Shown: positions 44,445 through 56,700, counted from the stretch's first letter. The stretch: 64,000 nt of DNA from Portulaca oleracea (GCA_029582165.1 CM055875.1:11649968-11713967); one strand, 5' to 3'. Notes: generated by a model from the letters alone, not told the origin. Numbers and translations: made by a program.

Positions 44445-45340
44445 ACTCAAGAAGAGACTAACTGCTCTGTGGAAAAGATAATGGTTGGGATCAAAGATGG
44501 TGATATAGGGCAAGGACGTTGCTTAAACAGTCCCCCATTATTCAGAGGTTCAAACTTTGCACAATGGAAGAAGCGTATGAAGACATTCATCATGGATCAA
44601 GACTATGACCTTTGGGACAGAATTGAGAATTGAGACTTTGTCCCCATGATCACAGAAAGAGAAATCACGAAACCCAAAGATAGATCCAAATATACTACCA
44701 GAGAAGTAGAAAAGGCAGATAAAAATGTTAAAGCTTTACATATCCTTTACTGTGGATTTGATTCTAATGAGTTTGAATTTGTGTCTAGTTGTGATAGAGC
44801 TAAACAGGTGTGGGACACCTTAGTGACCACATATGAAGGAACGAGCCAAGTTCAAAAAATAAGGCTTGACAATTATGTCAAGCACTATGAATCCTTCAAA
44901 ATGAAAAAAGGAGAATCCATCAAGGACATGTACAAATGATTCACTGTCATAGTCAATAATCTCAAGTCCTTAGGGAAAACGTACTCTAATGAAGAAAAAT
45001 TTCACAAGGTCCTCAGATGTCTTCCAAGAAAGAAGTGGGAATCAAAGGTCACTATAATAGAGGAAGTTCACGATGTGAAAACTCTCCAATTAGATGACCT
45101 CATTGGAAAGCTTCTTGCTCACGAAATGCGTCTCCAAGAAGAGCAAAATGTAAAGGAAGAAGAAGTAACTCGTAAGGACATCTATGGTCCTAACAACAAT
45201 GATAAGGACCGGATCTTAGCCTTCATGACCAAAGATCTCAAGAAATCGTGCAAGAAAAGTCATACCTCCAGAGGACCTTCATCCCAACGAATCAACCAAA
45301 GAGGTAATGACTCATCAAATAATAGAACTAACTCATTCTC

Positions 45341-45364
45341 TTTTTTTTTTTTTTTTTTTTTTTT
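45341..45364 (+). repeat. Poly-T tract followed by GCAG inside gag
   Basis: About 24 T residues then GCAGATCACTTG. It replaces the two N-terminal cysteines of the zinc knuckle and shifts the frame. Confidence 0.9.
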
Positions 45365-45519
45365 GCAGATCACTTGATCAAGGACTGTCCCTACCACAGA
45401 AAGAACAAAGAAAAGAGAAGTAACATGGCCCTGATGGCCACTTGGAGTGATTATGAGGAGACTACTAGTCATTGCATCATGAGAAAAGACACCAGCAACA
45501 CAAAGGAAGTTGGTGCAGC

Positions 45520-45948
45520 TAGGGCTGTCAAAAAACTGTCTGACCCGAAAACCCGGTTCAGTCCGACCCGGAAAAAATCGGGTCCGAACATCAAAATTGC
45601 GTCCGAATTTTAAATTCGGACAAACGAACATGTCCGATTTTCAATCCGAACTGGGTCCGGGTTTGTCCGAATTTCAAAAGGAAATGAGTATGCAGTGTTT
45701 GCTAGGCCTGGGCGGGAAGTGAAAATTTGGGTCCAACCCGGATGTCCGATGTAATTGTAAAGCACCGTCGTGTCAAGTGTCAACTGTCAAGCATGGGTAA
45801 ACCGGACATCGGACATCCGGGTCCAGGTCCGGGTCGGGAAAAAGTGTCTGATTGTTAATTCAAACAGGGTCAGGGTTTGACATTTTTTGTCCGATGTCCG
45901 ATTGTCCGAACCCGTATTTGACCCGGACCCGGATTTTTGACAGCCCTA
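45520..45948. mobile_element. hAT-type MITE 2 inside Copia-3 gag
   Basis: 429 bp, perfect inverted ends TAGGGCTGTCAAAAA / TTTTTGACAGCCCTA and exact 8-bp duplications GGTGCAGC (45512-45519, 45949-45956). Interior rich in CCGACCCGG and GGGTCCG. A different family from MITE 1. Confidence 0.95.
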
Positions 45949-46751
45949 GGTGCAGCCAATGATGATTACCAAGACAGTGACGAGGATGAATCAAGGGAGG
46001 TAACATTTGATGATCTCCTCACTTATCCTAAAAAATACTTGGGAAAATGCCTTTTAAAGTTTGCTGGACGGGAGACCAAGCATTTGAACGAGATTAAGTC
46101 ACTAAAAGAAACCAACAAAGGCCTGAAAGAGTCCAATGAGAAATTGGAAAAATTATGTGAAGGGCTTACCTCCATGGTCGACATTCTCAAAGTTGAAATA
46201 CTAGACCTTAAGGCCAACCTTGATGACTGTCACAAGTCTCTGGCTGAGGCAACCAAGCAACAAGAAAACCTTGGAAAGTGGCATGAAAGTTCATCCCCTG
46301 TTAAGGAGCGAAACTGTCGTCAAGGACATTCTGTCTCGCAAGGACAAGCTATCGGAACCAAGCACCAAGGCCGACACAAGGACCTTAATAAGCAGTACCA
46401 AGGCAATAAATTTCACTCATGGCACCAAGAACGACACAACTATCTTGGGACAAGATATCAAGGTCATTCATCTCTTCCCAAAAGCAAATATGGTAAATCT
46501 CACTACTTCAACCATTATCATTCTAAAATTGTACAAGTTTGGGTTCCAAAAGGAACAAGACCTCGTAACATGGTTGTTACTAGTAGTCAAGAACCTAATT
46601 TTAATGTCAATTATGCCTTCAGGAAGGGTGTCTAAAGTTTTTGCAAGTATATTCAGCATCCAGGAGAGTGGATGCTTAAGGGAGCTTGAAGCAATCAAGG
46701 ACTAACAAGTTCATTGAGTCTTGCAGATTATTGGAGATGGTTACAATATTA

Positions 46752-46803
46752 AGGGGGAGCTCTCTAGACTTTTTGATAAAAGTCAAAAAGGGGGAGAAGT
46801 GCT
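46752..46803 (+). other. Copia-3 polypurine tracts
   Basis: TTAAGGGGGAGCTCTC at 46751 and AAAAAGGGGGAGAAGTG at 46787. The second precedes the remains of the 3' LTR. Resembles the purine tracts at the end of Copia-1 pol. Confidence 0.75.
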
Positions 46804-48058
46804 GCAAATGAATTATTAATTAACACAATGGAAGAAAAGGCGAAGCTTAAGGAAGGAAAGAATCCGGCACAATCAAGATCTCCAACGACTCTATTCCACT
46901 GCTGTCAAATGCGATTATAAATACAATAGCTGGAGATGGAAGCAATTTAACGATTCCACGGATGTAATCGGGTGATACAAAAACAGAGAGTGCTCTGTTT
47001 TTTAAATTCTCCTCTGCGAAGAAAGTGTGTTCTTTGTGAGAATTTTGCTTGAGTGTAATCAATTCCTTAACGGACTTAGGTTTTGATTTGTGTGATTGTA
47101 ATCGAATCCTAGACGGACTTAGGCTCGATTAGTGTGTGCACCAAAACAGAGTTTGGTGTGTGTTTTTCCAGAAACTATTCTCAAAGTGTTCTGTGCAATT
47201 GTAACCCTAAGGACGTTTATCTTAGGCAATTAAATCTGCATTTTGTTTCAGCGAAATAAAGGAGGTTATTCAGTTATCATTTCTATTAGGGGTGTTCACG
47301 GGGCTGGTACCCGAACCGATTGGATAATTTTTCCAAGTACCCGAAAATTCGGGCGGCCAAACCCTCGAACCATAACCGTAACCAAAACTTCCGGGTACCC
47401 GAAAGTTTCGGGGCGGATACCGGTTAACCAAAAAACCCGATTAATTATAATCATATGAGTTTCCAATTTTTATTTTTAATTTATAATTATTAATTAACAC
47501 TCCAGTAGCAAAAAATGTTTCAAAAATGTTCTGAAACTGGGCTAGCAGGACCACTGGCACTGAGTTTCCATACGTTTTGAGTTTTTTAAGGATTTGGAAT
47601 TGGAGCACTGAGCGCCTACATTAACATAAATTAGGGTTTTTTCCAAATTAAAATTTGGGCATGGACAGTGGACTGGAGATTGGAAAAAGATAGGCAAAAA
47701 TAAAATTGGGACCTAAATGTTAAATTTAATTTCGGGTAATTCGGGTACCCGAAAACGTCTAGGGATCGATCCGTAATCGAATCGATTAACCGAAAATATT
47801 CCGGGCCGGGTACTCGACCCGATTAAAATTGAGTTTTTCGGGGTGGATACCCTAAATTAATGACTGGGTAGCGGGTCTCCGGATCGGGTTTTTCGGGACG
47901 GTTATTTATGATAATTTCTATTGTCCTTTATTTTAGTTTACTTTGTTTAAAGTCGATTCTTAATCTGCAAAGATTAAGAAACCCTAATGTCCTTTATCAT
48001 TTGAGTATTTGTGCAGAAAGTTTTTATAACCCTATTCACCCCCTCTAGGGTTCTTTCA
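46804..48058 (+). repeat. Copia-3 3' LTR lacking its first 400 bp
   Basis: Only about 22 unmatched bases (from TGCTGCAAATG) separate the purine tract from sequence equivalent to 43822 of the 5' LTR. The missing part includes the 24-bp repeats. Interrupted by the MITE at 47287-47913. Confidence 0.85.
47287..47913. mobile_element. hAT-type MITE 3 in the Copia-3 3' LTR
   Basis: 627 bp, same family as 17007-17721 (shared opening AGGGGTGTTCACGGGG and GGGTACCCG motifs). Exact 8-bp duplications ATTTCTAT (47279-47286, 47914-47921). The right end is shortened by about 7 bp compared with MITE 1. Confidence 0.92.
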
Positions 48059-48063
48059 ATTAT

Positions 48064-49890
48064 AAAGTTTCATGATTTTATGATAAAGTTTCATGTTATT
48101 ATTATTATTAGTTTCATGATTTTATTTTAAAGTTTCATATTATTATTATAAAGTTCATGTTATTAGTTTCATGTTATTATTTTTAAGTTTCATGTTAATA
48201 TTTTAGAGTTTCATATTATTATTTTAAAGTTCAAGTTAGTAGTATTATTGTAGTTTCATATTTCTTAGTATTAAAGTTTCATATTCTTTAGTATTAAAGT
48301 TTCATATTTTAATTTAAAAAGTCTCATGTTATTATTTTAAAAGTTTCATGATTATTAGTATTATAAGGCTTCATGTTATTAATGTTAAAGTTCTCCTTAT
48401 CAGTTTTAAGTTTCATGTTATTAGGTTAGATTGAATAAGTCTTGACCCTAGGAACATGTTAGGAACCCTAAACAGTGGTTTTGAATAAGATTGTATGATT
48501 ATGTGACCTAACATGCTCTTTAAATGTCATAATGCCATATTTGTAATTTTTGTGAATAGTACCATACAAGTTTACATGTTTATGGTCACACTAGTTTAGT
48601 TTATTCGAATTATCGTTGACACGATTTTATGTAAGTATATATTTCTATGGTACGTTTGGAGTATATTATACTTGATTTCCATGAACTATCTTGGTTGTGA
48701 TATCGTTAACTTTAATGCGCTCTTTGAATTACTAACTCTTTGGGAAATGTTACGATAAGCTGGTAAGTGATTAGCTTTTAACGGTAGAAATATTAATTTT
48801 AGGCCGTTTTTAATCTAGGATCGAGCGAGTACCTTAATTAGAAGCCCCTGTGAATTTTCTACATAAAGATTATCACAAGTTCAGGTAATGTCTATGCCCT
48901 AATCCTCATTGGATGCTCTTGACTTGTTTTAATGGTTTTTACTGTATTTTTTAACTTGCATCCCGACGGGGACTTTATCTGAAACTTGATTGTCTATTTT
49001 GTTTAAGAAAGTTATGTTCTTTGATTCATAAAGTATGGGCAGTCCTTTGGCTTTTGTGTTGAAAGTGTGATGGTTTTGGAAATGTTGGTTGATACTGGAA
49101 TGATCTGAGATATGAAACTTGACTAACTAAAGGCTATGAGTAAAATGCGGGTTCGGGCGGGTTCCCCAAGACCAGGTTGAATACCTGTAAGGGAGACTGT
49201 CAAGAGACTAGGTTACGCCTGGTAGTTTGGAATGAATGTTGCTGCGATGGGCATCCGGGATGTGGTTGTGTTTAGTTATGATGATGAGAAAAGATGTTTG
49301 CGATGACCATTCGTGAAATTGATTGAGATTGGATTGATGATGAGAAAAGAATGATGAAAAGTATTGTGAATGTTTTTGGCGAGTCTATTGACTCCGAGGG
49401 GCAATACGGAAACCCCGCCCGCTTTAAAATATGGAAAATGGTAAGGTTGGCTGGTGAAAATTGTTTTGAAATGTTTGACTTGTTTCCCCTTCCCTTAAAA
49501 TGTGTTTAAATTAATTGTATAATGTTTTAACTGTTAGGGGTAGACATTATTGAGGTTTCTCCCCTCATGTTTGTAAATGTTTTGTTTTCAGGTGATGATT
49601 CTTTTGTTAGGGACGGGAATTAGCAAGTGAGCCTTGGCCTGTTAATTAGTTCCTGAGTTGTAATAAAAGTAGAAAGACATGTATTTGTTAATGTTTGGTT
49701 TGAACCCTAAAGTCGTTTAATTGTTTTCTTTTTTCGTTGTCAAATAGTTGTAGCTTTCTTTCTTGCCTTGTATTCCTTCGGGAATATGGCAGTAACGCCC
49801 GTTTGAAAATGAAGAGCTTTCGCAAAATTTACTGTTATCGTTACTCTTGACTTTGACCTTTTATATTTGATTTTTTTCCGGGACGTTACA
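48064..49890 (+). repeat. Tekay 3' LTR, segment 3
   Basis: Matches 16410-18955 apart from the MITE. Ends GGGACGTTACA; CATTC at 49891 is the predicted right target-site copy. Confidence 0.92.
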
Positions 49891-50230
49891 CATTCTCTTT
49901 CAATCTGTCAACTATTATCATTTGAAGCAACCATTGAATTCTGGGCAAACCTGCAAATACAAACATGTTAGTTTTCCAAAATTACTATCAATATGTACCA
50001 CAACATAATTATTTATGAAGCACATCATTGAATTCTCTTCCAATCTGTCTATCAATGTTTTCTATACAAACAAGTTAGTTTTCGAAAAGTACTATCAACA
50101 TGTACCACACCATAATTATTTATAAAGCACAGCATTGAATTCTCTTTCAATCTGTCTATCAACGTTTTCTATACAAACGAGTTAGTTTTCGAAAAGTACT
50201 ATCAGTATATTTCACACATCAATTTATTTA
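49891..50230. repeat. Tandem repeat, period 95-106 bp, at the Tekay insertion site
   Basis: ATTGAATTCT-anchored units start at about 49932, 50027 and 50133, with shared TTAGTTTTCGAAAAGTACTATCA and a preceding partial unit directly at the Tekay junction. Confidence 0.85.
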
Positions 50231-51229
50231 TGCGTTATGACATTCAAATCCTACTTAATTTATTTATTCGACTTCCATCCTTTTATTATCAATATATTTT
50301 TATTATAGTTTCATCTCTATATTTATTCCACTTTCATGATAAATTAATGCACACATCAACCTGGTCAGTTAGCAGGTCCTTTCATGAACTCCTTCCGTGG
50401 ATGCCTTGCAAATTTGCCTTAAAAAAGTATTGTCAATATTTAATCATATAAACTTACCGTGGGTGCAAGATATATTTGTCAATATTCAAATCCGTAGATG
50501 CTTTTGCAATGCACACATCTTATTCAATCATCAAAATATATCTATGTTTTGGCAAGTTAATAGATATATCTAAAATCTATTAATATATAAAAGTAATATC
50601 TTGATTATCAAAAAAAAAGTAATACCTTTGAATTTTGAAATACTAAACGGGGAGTGAATTTAGGTGGTCACTCCCAATGAAATTATAGATAAATATAATA
50701 TATTAACTACTTTTGCCGCCTATTTTTGGTCAAAGGATAATTTATTAACTTTTAAATTAAGCACATTCTTATCGGTTATGATTTTCTCTTATCGGTTATG
50801 ATTCTCATCCCTTAATTCAAGCCGTATATTTTATATTAATTATAAAGAATTTTATCTAATTTGATTTTATATAAAATTGTACTGTATTTAATCTCACGTC
50901 TACAAAACCGCTCACTCCATCCAAAACTCCAACTCCAAAATCATATTCAACTACTATACCTACTCTAATTTTGTGTTTGAATTTTGATGTGGGTAAAGTT
51001 CACAGCAATAATGTATAAGATTGGCATATCCAATCGATCATGGTACCTAAGAGGCGAACAAATGACTGGATTGCCACAATATTTGCTCCAAGTTTTACAA
51101 GAAAAGAAAATCAAACATTGATTTGCAATGACTCAATTGATTCTAGATATAAGTTATTCACATCAGTCTATGATTTATATTATTAAGTTCTTATGAACAT
51201 GCTGATCCGATCTTTTGTTTCAAGCATTA
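50231..51229. other. AT-rich intergenic DNA, no gene
   Basis: Short accidental frames only. Nothing recognised. Confidence 0.6.
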
Positions 51230-51234
51230 TGGGG

Positions 51235-51814
51235 TGTTAGGAAAGTGTCCTAAAATCACCCAGTTTCTTGATCTCACAATTAGTTGTTTCCTAATTGTAT
51301 TAGGATATTATTTAGGTTTCCTTATTATGTTGGATTTCCTAATTGTATTAGATTCTAAATCTAATTGGAGTGAGAGTCAGGTAGATTTATAAGGAGTTTT
51401 CCCTATAAATAGCGGGTCTTGTTCGCCTTGTTTAGTGTGGCCAAGTTTGGGGCACCTCCTATAGGAGGAGGTGTATTCAGGTATTCTGAAATTTCGTATT
51501 CCAATTGGTGAGAGAGTTTTGTTGAGAGTTTTGTTGACTAAGAGCATGTGGCTCTTTCGGGTGGATTTCTTTCGATGTTTGAGATCTTTGTAATACTCTC
51601 TTTGTTGGATCTCGGGAGGAAATCGTTCGTTCTACTCTCTACCAATAAAGGATTCGTTTGTGCTTGTGTCGCCCGTGGTTTTTTCCCGATTCGGGTTTCC
51701 ACGTTAAAATTCTTGTCCCCTTTAATCTTGCATTTATTTTTCTCGATATCTAGTAGTCATCTTCTTATTTTCGCTTCCGCTAATTAATTTGCTCTTATAA
51801 TTAAAACCCTAGCA
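51235..51814 (+). mobile_element. Solo copia-type LTR
   Basis: 580 bp, ends TGTTAGGAAAGT and AAACCCTAGCA, flanked by TGGGG (51230-51234) and CGGGG (51815-51819), four of five bases. TATA box TATAAAT at 51414, hairpin CACCTCCTATAGGAGG at 51453 and a polyadenylation-like CAATAAAGG near 51642 set the + orientation. The 79-codon frame here is not a gene. Confidence 0.78.
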
Positions 51815-51819
51815 CGGGG

Positions 51820-52368
51820 AATCAAACAAGTTATTATCATCAATTTTTTCGGTCATTGTGAGCACCATTAAATTTTAAGATTTTAGTATTTACTTTAAGC
51901 ATCCAAGTTAATTTAATCTTCTTTTAGTTTATGTAATTATAATGAATAAACATAGCCCTACGCTCCGTTATACTCCCTGTAATATTGTATTATCATACTA
52001 AGAAATTTACAATTTGTAATTTCTTAGGGCAATCTTAACATATAGTTGTACTCAATATATTGTTATGACTTTGTTAGTATCTCCTTAGCATGCTCTTGGA
52101 ATGCCTTGATCAATTTTATGTTACCAGTTTGTTTTATATTCTTATGTATGCCAAGTTTTAATTGTAATATGTTACTCAAACAATGTTAAGTTGTCTTTCA
52201 TTTCTCTTAAAATTTGTACTTATATCTTTTTTTTGTTACTAATATTGTATGTTCTTATGAATGTCAAGTTTTAGCATCCAATACGTAAATAAGTTTAAGG
52301 TTTTATGTTTAGAGTTAAAAATTGATTGTAATATACTATTTAAATGTTAGGATACACCATACATATTA
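51820..52368. other. AT-rich intergenic DNA, no gene
   Basis: Nothing recognised. Confidence 0.6.
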
Positions 52369-52377
52369 ATCAAACAT

Positions 52378-52728
52378 AAAAAAATTATTCTGAGGTACCC
52401 TAACTTTTGGTGAAATGTTTTACTGGTACCCCAACTTTCAAAACTCATTTTGGAGTACCCTTAATTTTAGGATTAGTAATTATTAGGTGTTTTTCCGGTC
52501 ATCAATTTTTATTAAGTGACCGAAATACCCTTATTCTTACATTCATGAAGAAATATCCTTGAAGAAGAAAAATAAGGGTATTTCAGTCAGTTAATAAAAT
52601 TAATGGCCGGAAAAACACCAAATAATTACTAACTCAAAAATTAAGGGTACCTCATAATGAGTTTTGAAAAATTGGGGTACTGAAAAATAGTTTTCTCAAA
52701 CATTGGGGTTCCTTCGAGTAACTTTTTG
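52378..52728. mobile_element. Fold-back MITE, probably Mutator-like
   Basis: 351 bp made of two inverted arms of about 165 bp. Left-arm motifs GGTACCCTAACTTTTGG and GTGTTTTTCCGG are mirrored as CCAATGTTTGAGAAAAC and CCGGAAAAACACC. Exact 9-bp duplications ATCAAACAT (52369-52377, 52729-52737) fit Mutator-like elements. Confidence 0.88.
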
Positions 52729-52849
52729 ATCAAACATGCCTACACATTTATGTTTGTAGATTAATGTAAGTAAGATAGCATTAGTTGTATTTTCTTTTTT
52801 CTAACATATTGGATCTTTATATTTTTTTTCTTTATAATTTATGTTTATA

Positions 52850-53318
52850 TATATATATATATATATTTTTGATAAGTTGCGGCCATCAGGCCTTTTAATT
52901 AAAAGCCAAAAAGGCTAAAAAGACAGCAAAAGCGAAGCGAAAACCGCAAAGGAAAGCACGCCGAAAAGACAATAACCAACAAAGAGGTCACGTAGCCAAA
53001 CCACAAGACAAACAACAATAAAATAAAGCACTAAAATTAACATTTTCAATCTCTTCGCCACTGCTCCTTAAGCCGCTTCTCAACAGTCTTTGGGTCCCAC
53101 GAATGAAGGCAGAACCACAGCCAGACTTAGCCACTCTGCGTGCCTCATCATCCAAACTATCCAAGAAGAAATCCACTACATTAAGAGATCTTTCAGAAGA
53201 ACTATCCACCGCATCATTACTGATAGAATTGTAGCTTCGATAAAGCCCCTTCAAAGCTTTATCACGACAAGGACCAGTAGAACGGACCCCACACAATGCT
53301 CTACTAACCAACTTCCAT
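52850..53318 (-). mobile_element. 5'-truncated non-LTR retroposon
   Basis: On the minus strand it ends GGCCGCAACTTATCAAAAA next to a TA-rich tail, a typical plant LINE 3' end. It is flanked by TTTATGTTTATA at 52838-52849 and 53319-53330. A 107-codon minus frame inside (MVSRALCGVRSTG...) has no domain I recognise, so the parent could also be a retroposed transcript. Confidence 0.7.
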
Positions 53319-53330
53319 TTTATGTTTATA

Positions 53331-53728
53331 GTTATATAAATTGTAGTTGTTATTTTTTTATAATAATAAATATTTATTTTTTAATGCCCTGTGCATTGTA
53401 CGGATATAAAATTAATTTTAAAAAAATTAATAAATTTTAATAAATTGAAGTTACACGTAAATTTGACATGCATAACACGGCCCACGACCTTGACAATATG
53501 ACAAAAGTTTTGAAGTCCAAGATCAGTCTTGTTAAAGTAAACGTCAAAACAAAAAGGAAAGCGTATTATTTAGTATCTTTCTTCTTGCGAGTCTGGCCCA
53601 AACGTCTCGCGCATGAATTCAGACATTGAATGATAGGCACACCAGTAGGTTGACCATCTCTCCCGCCCTCCTTGTTTCTCTCTTCAGATCATCAATCCAA
53701 AGTTCTCTCTCTCTTCATAGCAACCAAG
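53331..53728 (+). promoter_or_regulatory. Upstream region and 5' leader of the receptor gene
   Basis: AT-rich to about 53450, then less so, with a CT-rich leader (53650-53720) just before the ATG. No clear TATA box was singled out. A retroposon lies only about 410 bp upstream of the start codon. Confidence 0.45.
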
Positions 53729-56700
53729 ATGTTCCTGAGGTCAAATGGGAGAGAGGCTAACACACTTGCCTTGTTAAGGTTTCTGCTCCTAGCAATGGCG
53801 TCTTCAATCACTGCCAGATTTGTTGTCGAGAAAAACAGCTTGAGAGTTACATCACCTGACAACATCAAGGGTACCTACGACAGCGCTATTGGCAACTTTG
53901 GGATTCCTCAATATGGGGGGAGCATGGCTGGTACTGTTGTCTATCCAAAGGACAATCGAAAAGGCTGCAAAGACTTCAGCGATTTCAGCATTTCCTTTCA
54001 GAAGAAGCCTGGTGCATTGCCCACCTTCGTTTTGCTCGATCGTGGAGGTTTTTGCCTAAAACCCATCTCAAACTATTGCTTCCTTTAGAATATGTTGTTT
54101 TCATTTAGTATACCAAGTCGATGATCATGGAGGCTTCTGCTGTTCTCGTGTCTGGCTTCTGCTGTTTTATACCTACCTTAAGTTAAGGAATGCAAGTTTA
54201 GTTCAACTTCCGAGGGGGGCCTATTCTACCCGTTTGCCTCTGAATGATTTTAGATAGATTTATGGATTGTTGGTTTATGGAATGTTCGTTTAGATTGCTC
54301 AACAACCTTAGTATTCTGTCTCTTGGGGTTATGTCATTTTTATGGTCAACAATGATCATTCTGTTTTTGTGTTTGTTTCTAGATTGCTTTTTTGCTTTGA
54401 AAGTTTGGAATGCCCAGAAAGCCGGTGCTGCGGCTGTGCTTGTTGCAGATGACATCGATGAAGCATTGATAACCATGGACACACCTGAAGAAGATAGTTC
54501 GTCTGCAAAATACATTGAGAACATAACTGTACCTTCGGCCCTCATTGAGAGGAGCTTTGGTGAAACATTAAAGAAATCGCTTAATGATGGGGATATGGTA
54601 AATTTGAATCTTGATTGGAGGGAAGCTGTCCCTCACCCTGATGCTCGAGTGGAATACGAATTGTGGACAACCAGCAATGATGAATGTGGGGTCAAGTGTG
54701 ATATGTTGATGGGATTTGTGAAGGAGTTCAAGGGGGCGGCCCAGATACTTGAAAAGGGTGGTTATACTCAGTTCACACCACATTATATCACTTGGTATTG
54801 CCCCCAGGCATTTACTATTAGCAAACAGTGCAAGTCACAGTGCATCAACCATGGACGATATTGTGCCCCCGATCCTGAACAAGATTTCAGCTCAGGTTAT
54901 GAAGGTAAAGATGTGGTACTAGAAAATTTGAGGCAACTCTGTGTCTTCAAGGTAGCGAATGAGACGGAAAAGCCTTGGGTTTGGTGGGATTATGTCACTG
55001 ATTTTCAAATTAGATGTCCCATGAAGGATAAAAAATACAACAAGGACTGTGCTGAGGGGGTAATCAAATCATTGGGTAAGTGCTACAAGTCACTTCTTAT
55101 TTCTGGCACTTTGTTGGAGATGATATGCTGATGTACATGTTTCTACTGTAGGACTGGACTTAAAGAAGATAGAGAAGTGTATGGGAGACCCTGAAGCTGA
55201 TGCGGAGAATCCTGTCCTGAAACAGGAGCAAGAGGCACAAGTGCGTCTTGTGCACTTTTTTTTTTTTCAATTTTAAAATCCTTTCTTCAACAAGCTTTAT
55301 GCTTTAGTTCATATAAATTAACAGTCTTTGTTTGCTATCTTCTAGATTGGCAAAGGATCTAGGGGCGATGTGACCATACTACCCACACTTGTTGTCAATA
55401 ATCACCAATACCGAGGTGTGTACCTACTTGGCTGACTTTAGCTTCACATTAAAGGTGCCAGTAATCCTTATAAAAAAAGTGAACAGGGAAGTTGGCGAAA
55501 GCTGCAGTGCTGAAGGCTATTTGCTCTGGTTTTGAGGAAACTACTGAGCCTGCAGTTTGTTTGAGTGATGGTAAACTTTCTTTTATCTGATGTTCTATGA
55601 GTAGTATGGCATATTGTCTCGTATATGTATCTAATATTACCCTTTCTCACTTTGTAAAGAAATTGAAACAAATGAATGCATGGATAACAATGGTGGGTGT
55701 TGGCAGGACAAATCAGCCAACATTACTGCTTGCAAGGTAATGATGACAACAGTTTGGGCATGTTTATCTGTCGGCTCATAACCTGTCCTTACCACCCCCT
55801 TGAAATTCTTTATGGTAGAGTATCCTTTTTCTTTATTGCTTTCATTTTCCCTTTTTTAGGACACATTTCGCGGAAGAGTATGCCAGTGTCCTCTTGTCAA
55901 TGGAGTGCAGTTTGAAGGAGATGGTTATACTTCATGCAAAGGTAAAAGTTGGATCTGAACTCATGTACATAGCATTTGGCATTTTACTGCTTGCTGATGT
56001 GATGCCTGACAGTCATTACTTGTTCTTTTGATCTCTGTGGTTTCTGACTTGCTACTGTTTTATCTCAAATATAAAAACTGGTAGTTTCGAGCTTGAAATT
56101 CTAAAATAATGAATTCTTCTTAACCAAATTGTACTGTTGACGTATTCAAAGTTCAGGCATGAAAAATCAACAATTTACTTCTGAAACTTCCAGCTGTCTA
56201 GCAAGCATCCTTCAATTTTTCTTGGTGAATATGCATACCTTGTTGATGACGAAATGATTGTAGTTGCCTTATTCCCCCCTGCTCTTTGATATTAGTTTAA
56301 AGGTATCAGGTAATTATGATATAGAGCTGAATCTCACTAAACTGAGTGTCCTTATTTGAGTTGTCCTAAAGTATGCATAATTATATGATAATACGAAACT
56401 ATCAAAATACAAAAAGATCTCCATATGCCAAAATGTATGGTAACTATGTGAAAAAGTATCAGGTATTTCTGTAAGTCCTGTTTGTAATACAGTGATGGTA
56501 TTGCTGATTGAGGACACCTCTCAAGGTTTTCTTTCCCTTGCCTTTGTGAACCTAGCTTATACGTTCTGGATAACTTCTATTTCTTTTTCAGACTTAGGAA
56601 GGGTATTCTTTTCAGTCCTTACTTTCGTCTACCCACAATTTAAAATTTAAAATAGGAGTGCATAATGTTCTCTTAAATAGCAATAATAGGCATTAAGGGA

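Larger units (their letters stand above)
44481..46635 (+). pseudogene. Copia-3 gag, broken by stops, a poly-T tract and a MITE
   Basis: Reads from ATG at 44481 (MVGIKDGDIGQGRCLNSPPL), with in-frame TGA at 44631 and 44937. Capsid motifs parallel Copia-1: WDTLVTTYEGTSQVQKI, NNLKSLGKTYSNEE, DDLIGKLLAHEMRL. At about 45341-45364 a run of T replaces the first half of the zinc knuckle; only DHLIKDCP survives. MITE 45520-45948 then splits the C-terminal part, which resumes as a likely coiled coil (HLNEIKSLKETNKGLKESNE ...) and ends at VWVPKGTRPRNM, where pol should start but does not. Gag alone cannot replicate the element. Confidence 0.9.
43418..48058 (+). mobile_element. Copia-3: gag-only SIRE-like copia element
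   Basis: Opens TGTTAGAACCCC and closes CTAGGGTTCTTTCA with exact 5-bp duplications ATTAT (43413-43417, 48059-48063). The empty site is at about 16410. It has a tRNA-Met primer site, a degenerate gag and a polypurine tract but no protease, integrase, RT or RNase H. Its LTR end and primer region (CCCTATTCACCCC...CTAGGG, then TGGTATCAGAGC) closely resemble Copia-1, so the two are relatives. Carries two MITEs and a shortened 3' LTR. Confidence 0.92.
16007..49890 (+). mobile_element. Tekay/Del-like chromodomain Ty3/gypsy element, host of most insertions
   Basis: LTRs open TGTTAAACCCCG and close CGGGGCGTTACA (inverted repeats). They are about 3.4 kb once inserts are removed, a length known for the Tekay lineage. 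A tRNA-Met primer site follows the 5' LTR. PR, RT, RNase H, integrase and a C-terminal chromodomain-like tail follow in gypsy order. Most of gag is missing and the RT and RNase H active sites are damaged. The 5' start of the element is outside the window. Confidence 0.92.

Noticed and set aside
45260..45631. Minus-strand frame of 123 codons in Copia-3
   Set aside because: Spans the poly-T tract (Lys run) and the MITE edge; accidental.
52988..53311. Host gene coding a 107-residue protein on the minus strand
   Set aside because: Lies inside a retroposon flanked by a 12-bp duplication; no recognised domain.
53672..53728. Longer N-terminus of the receptor starting at 53672
   Set aside because: The codon there is TTG; the first ATG in frame is at 53729 and gives a normal signal peptide.
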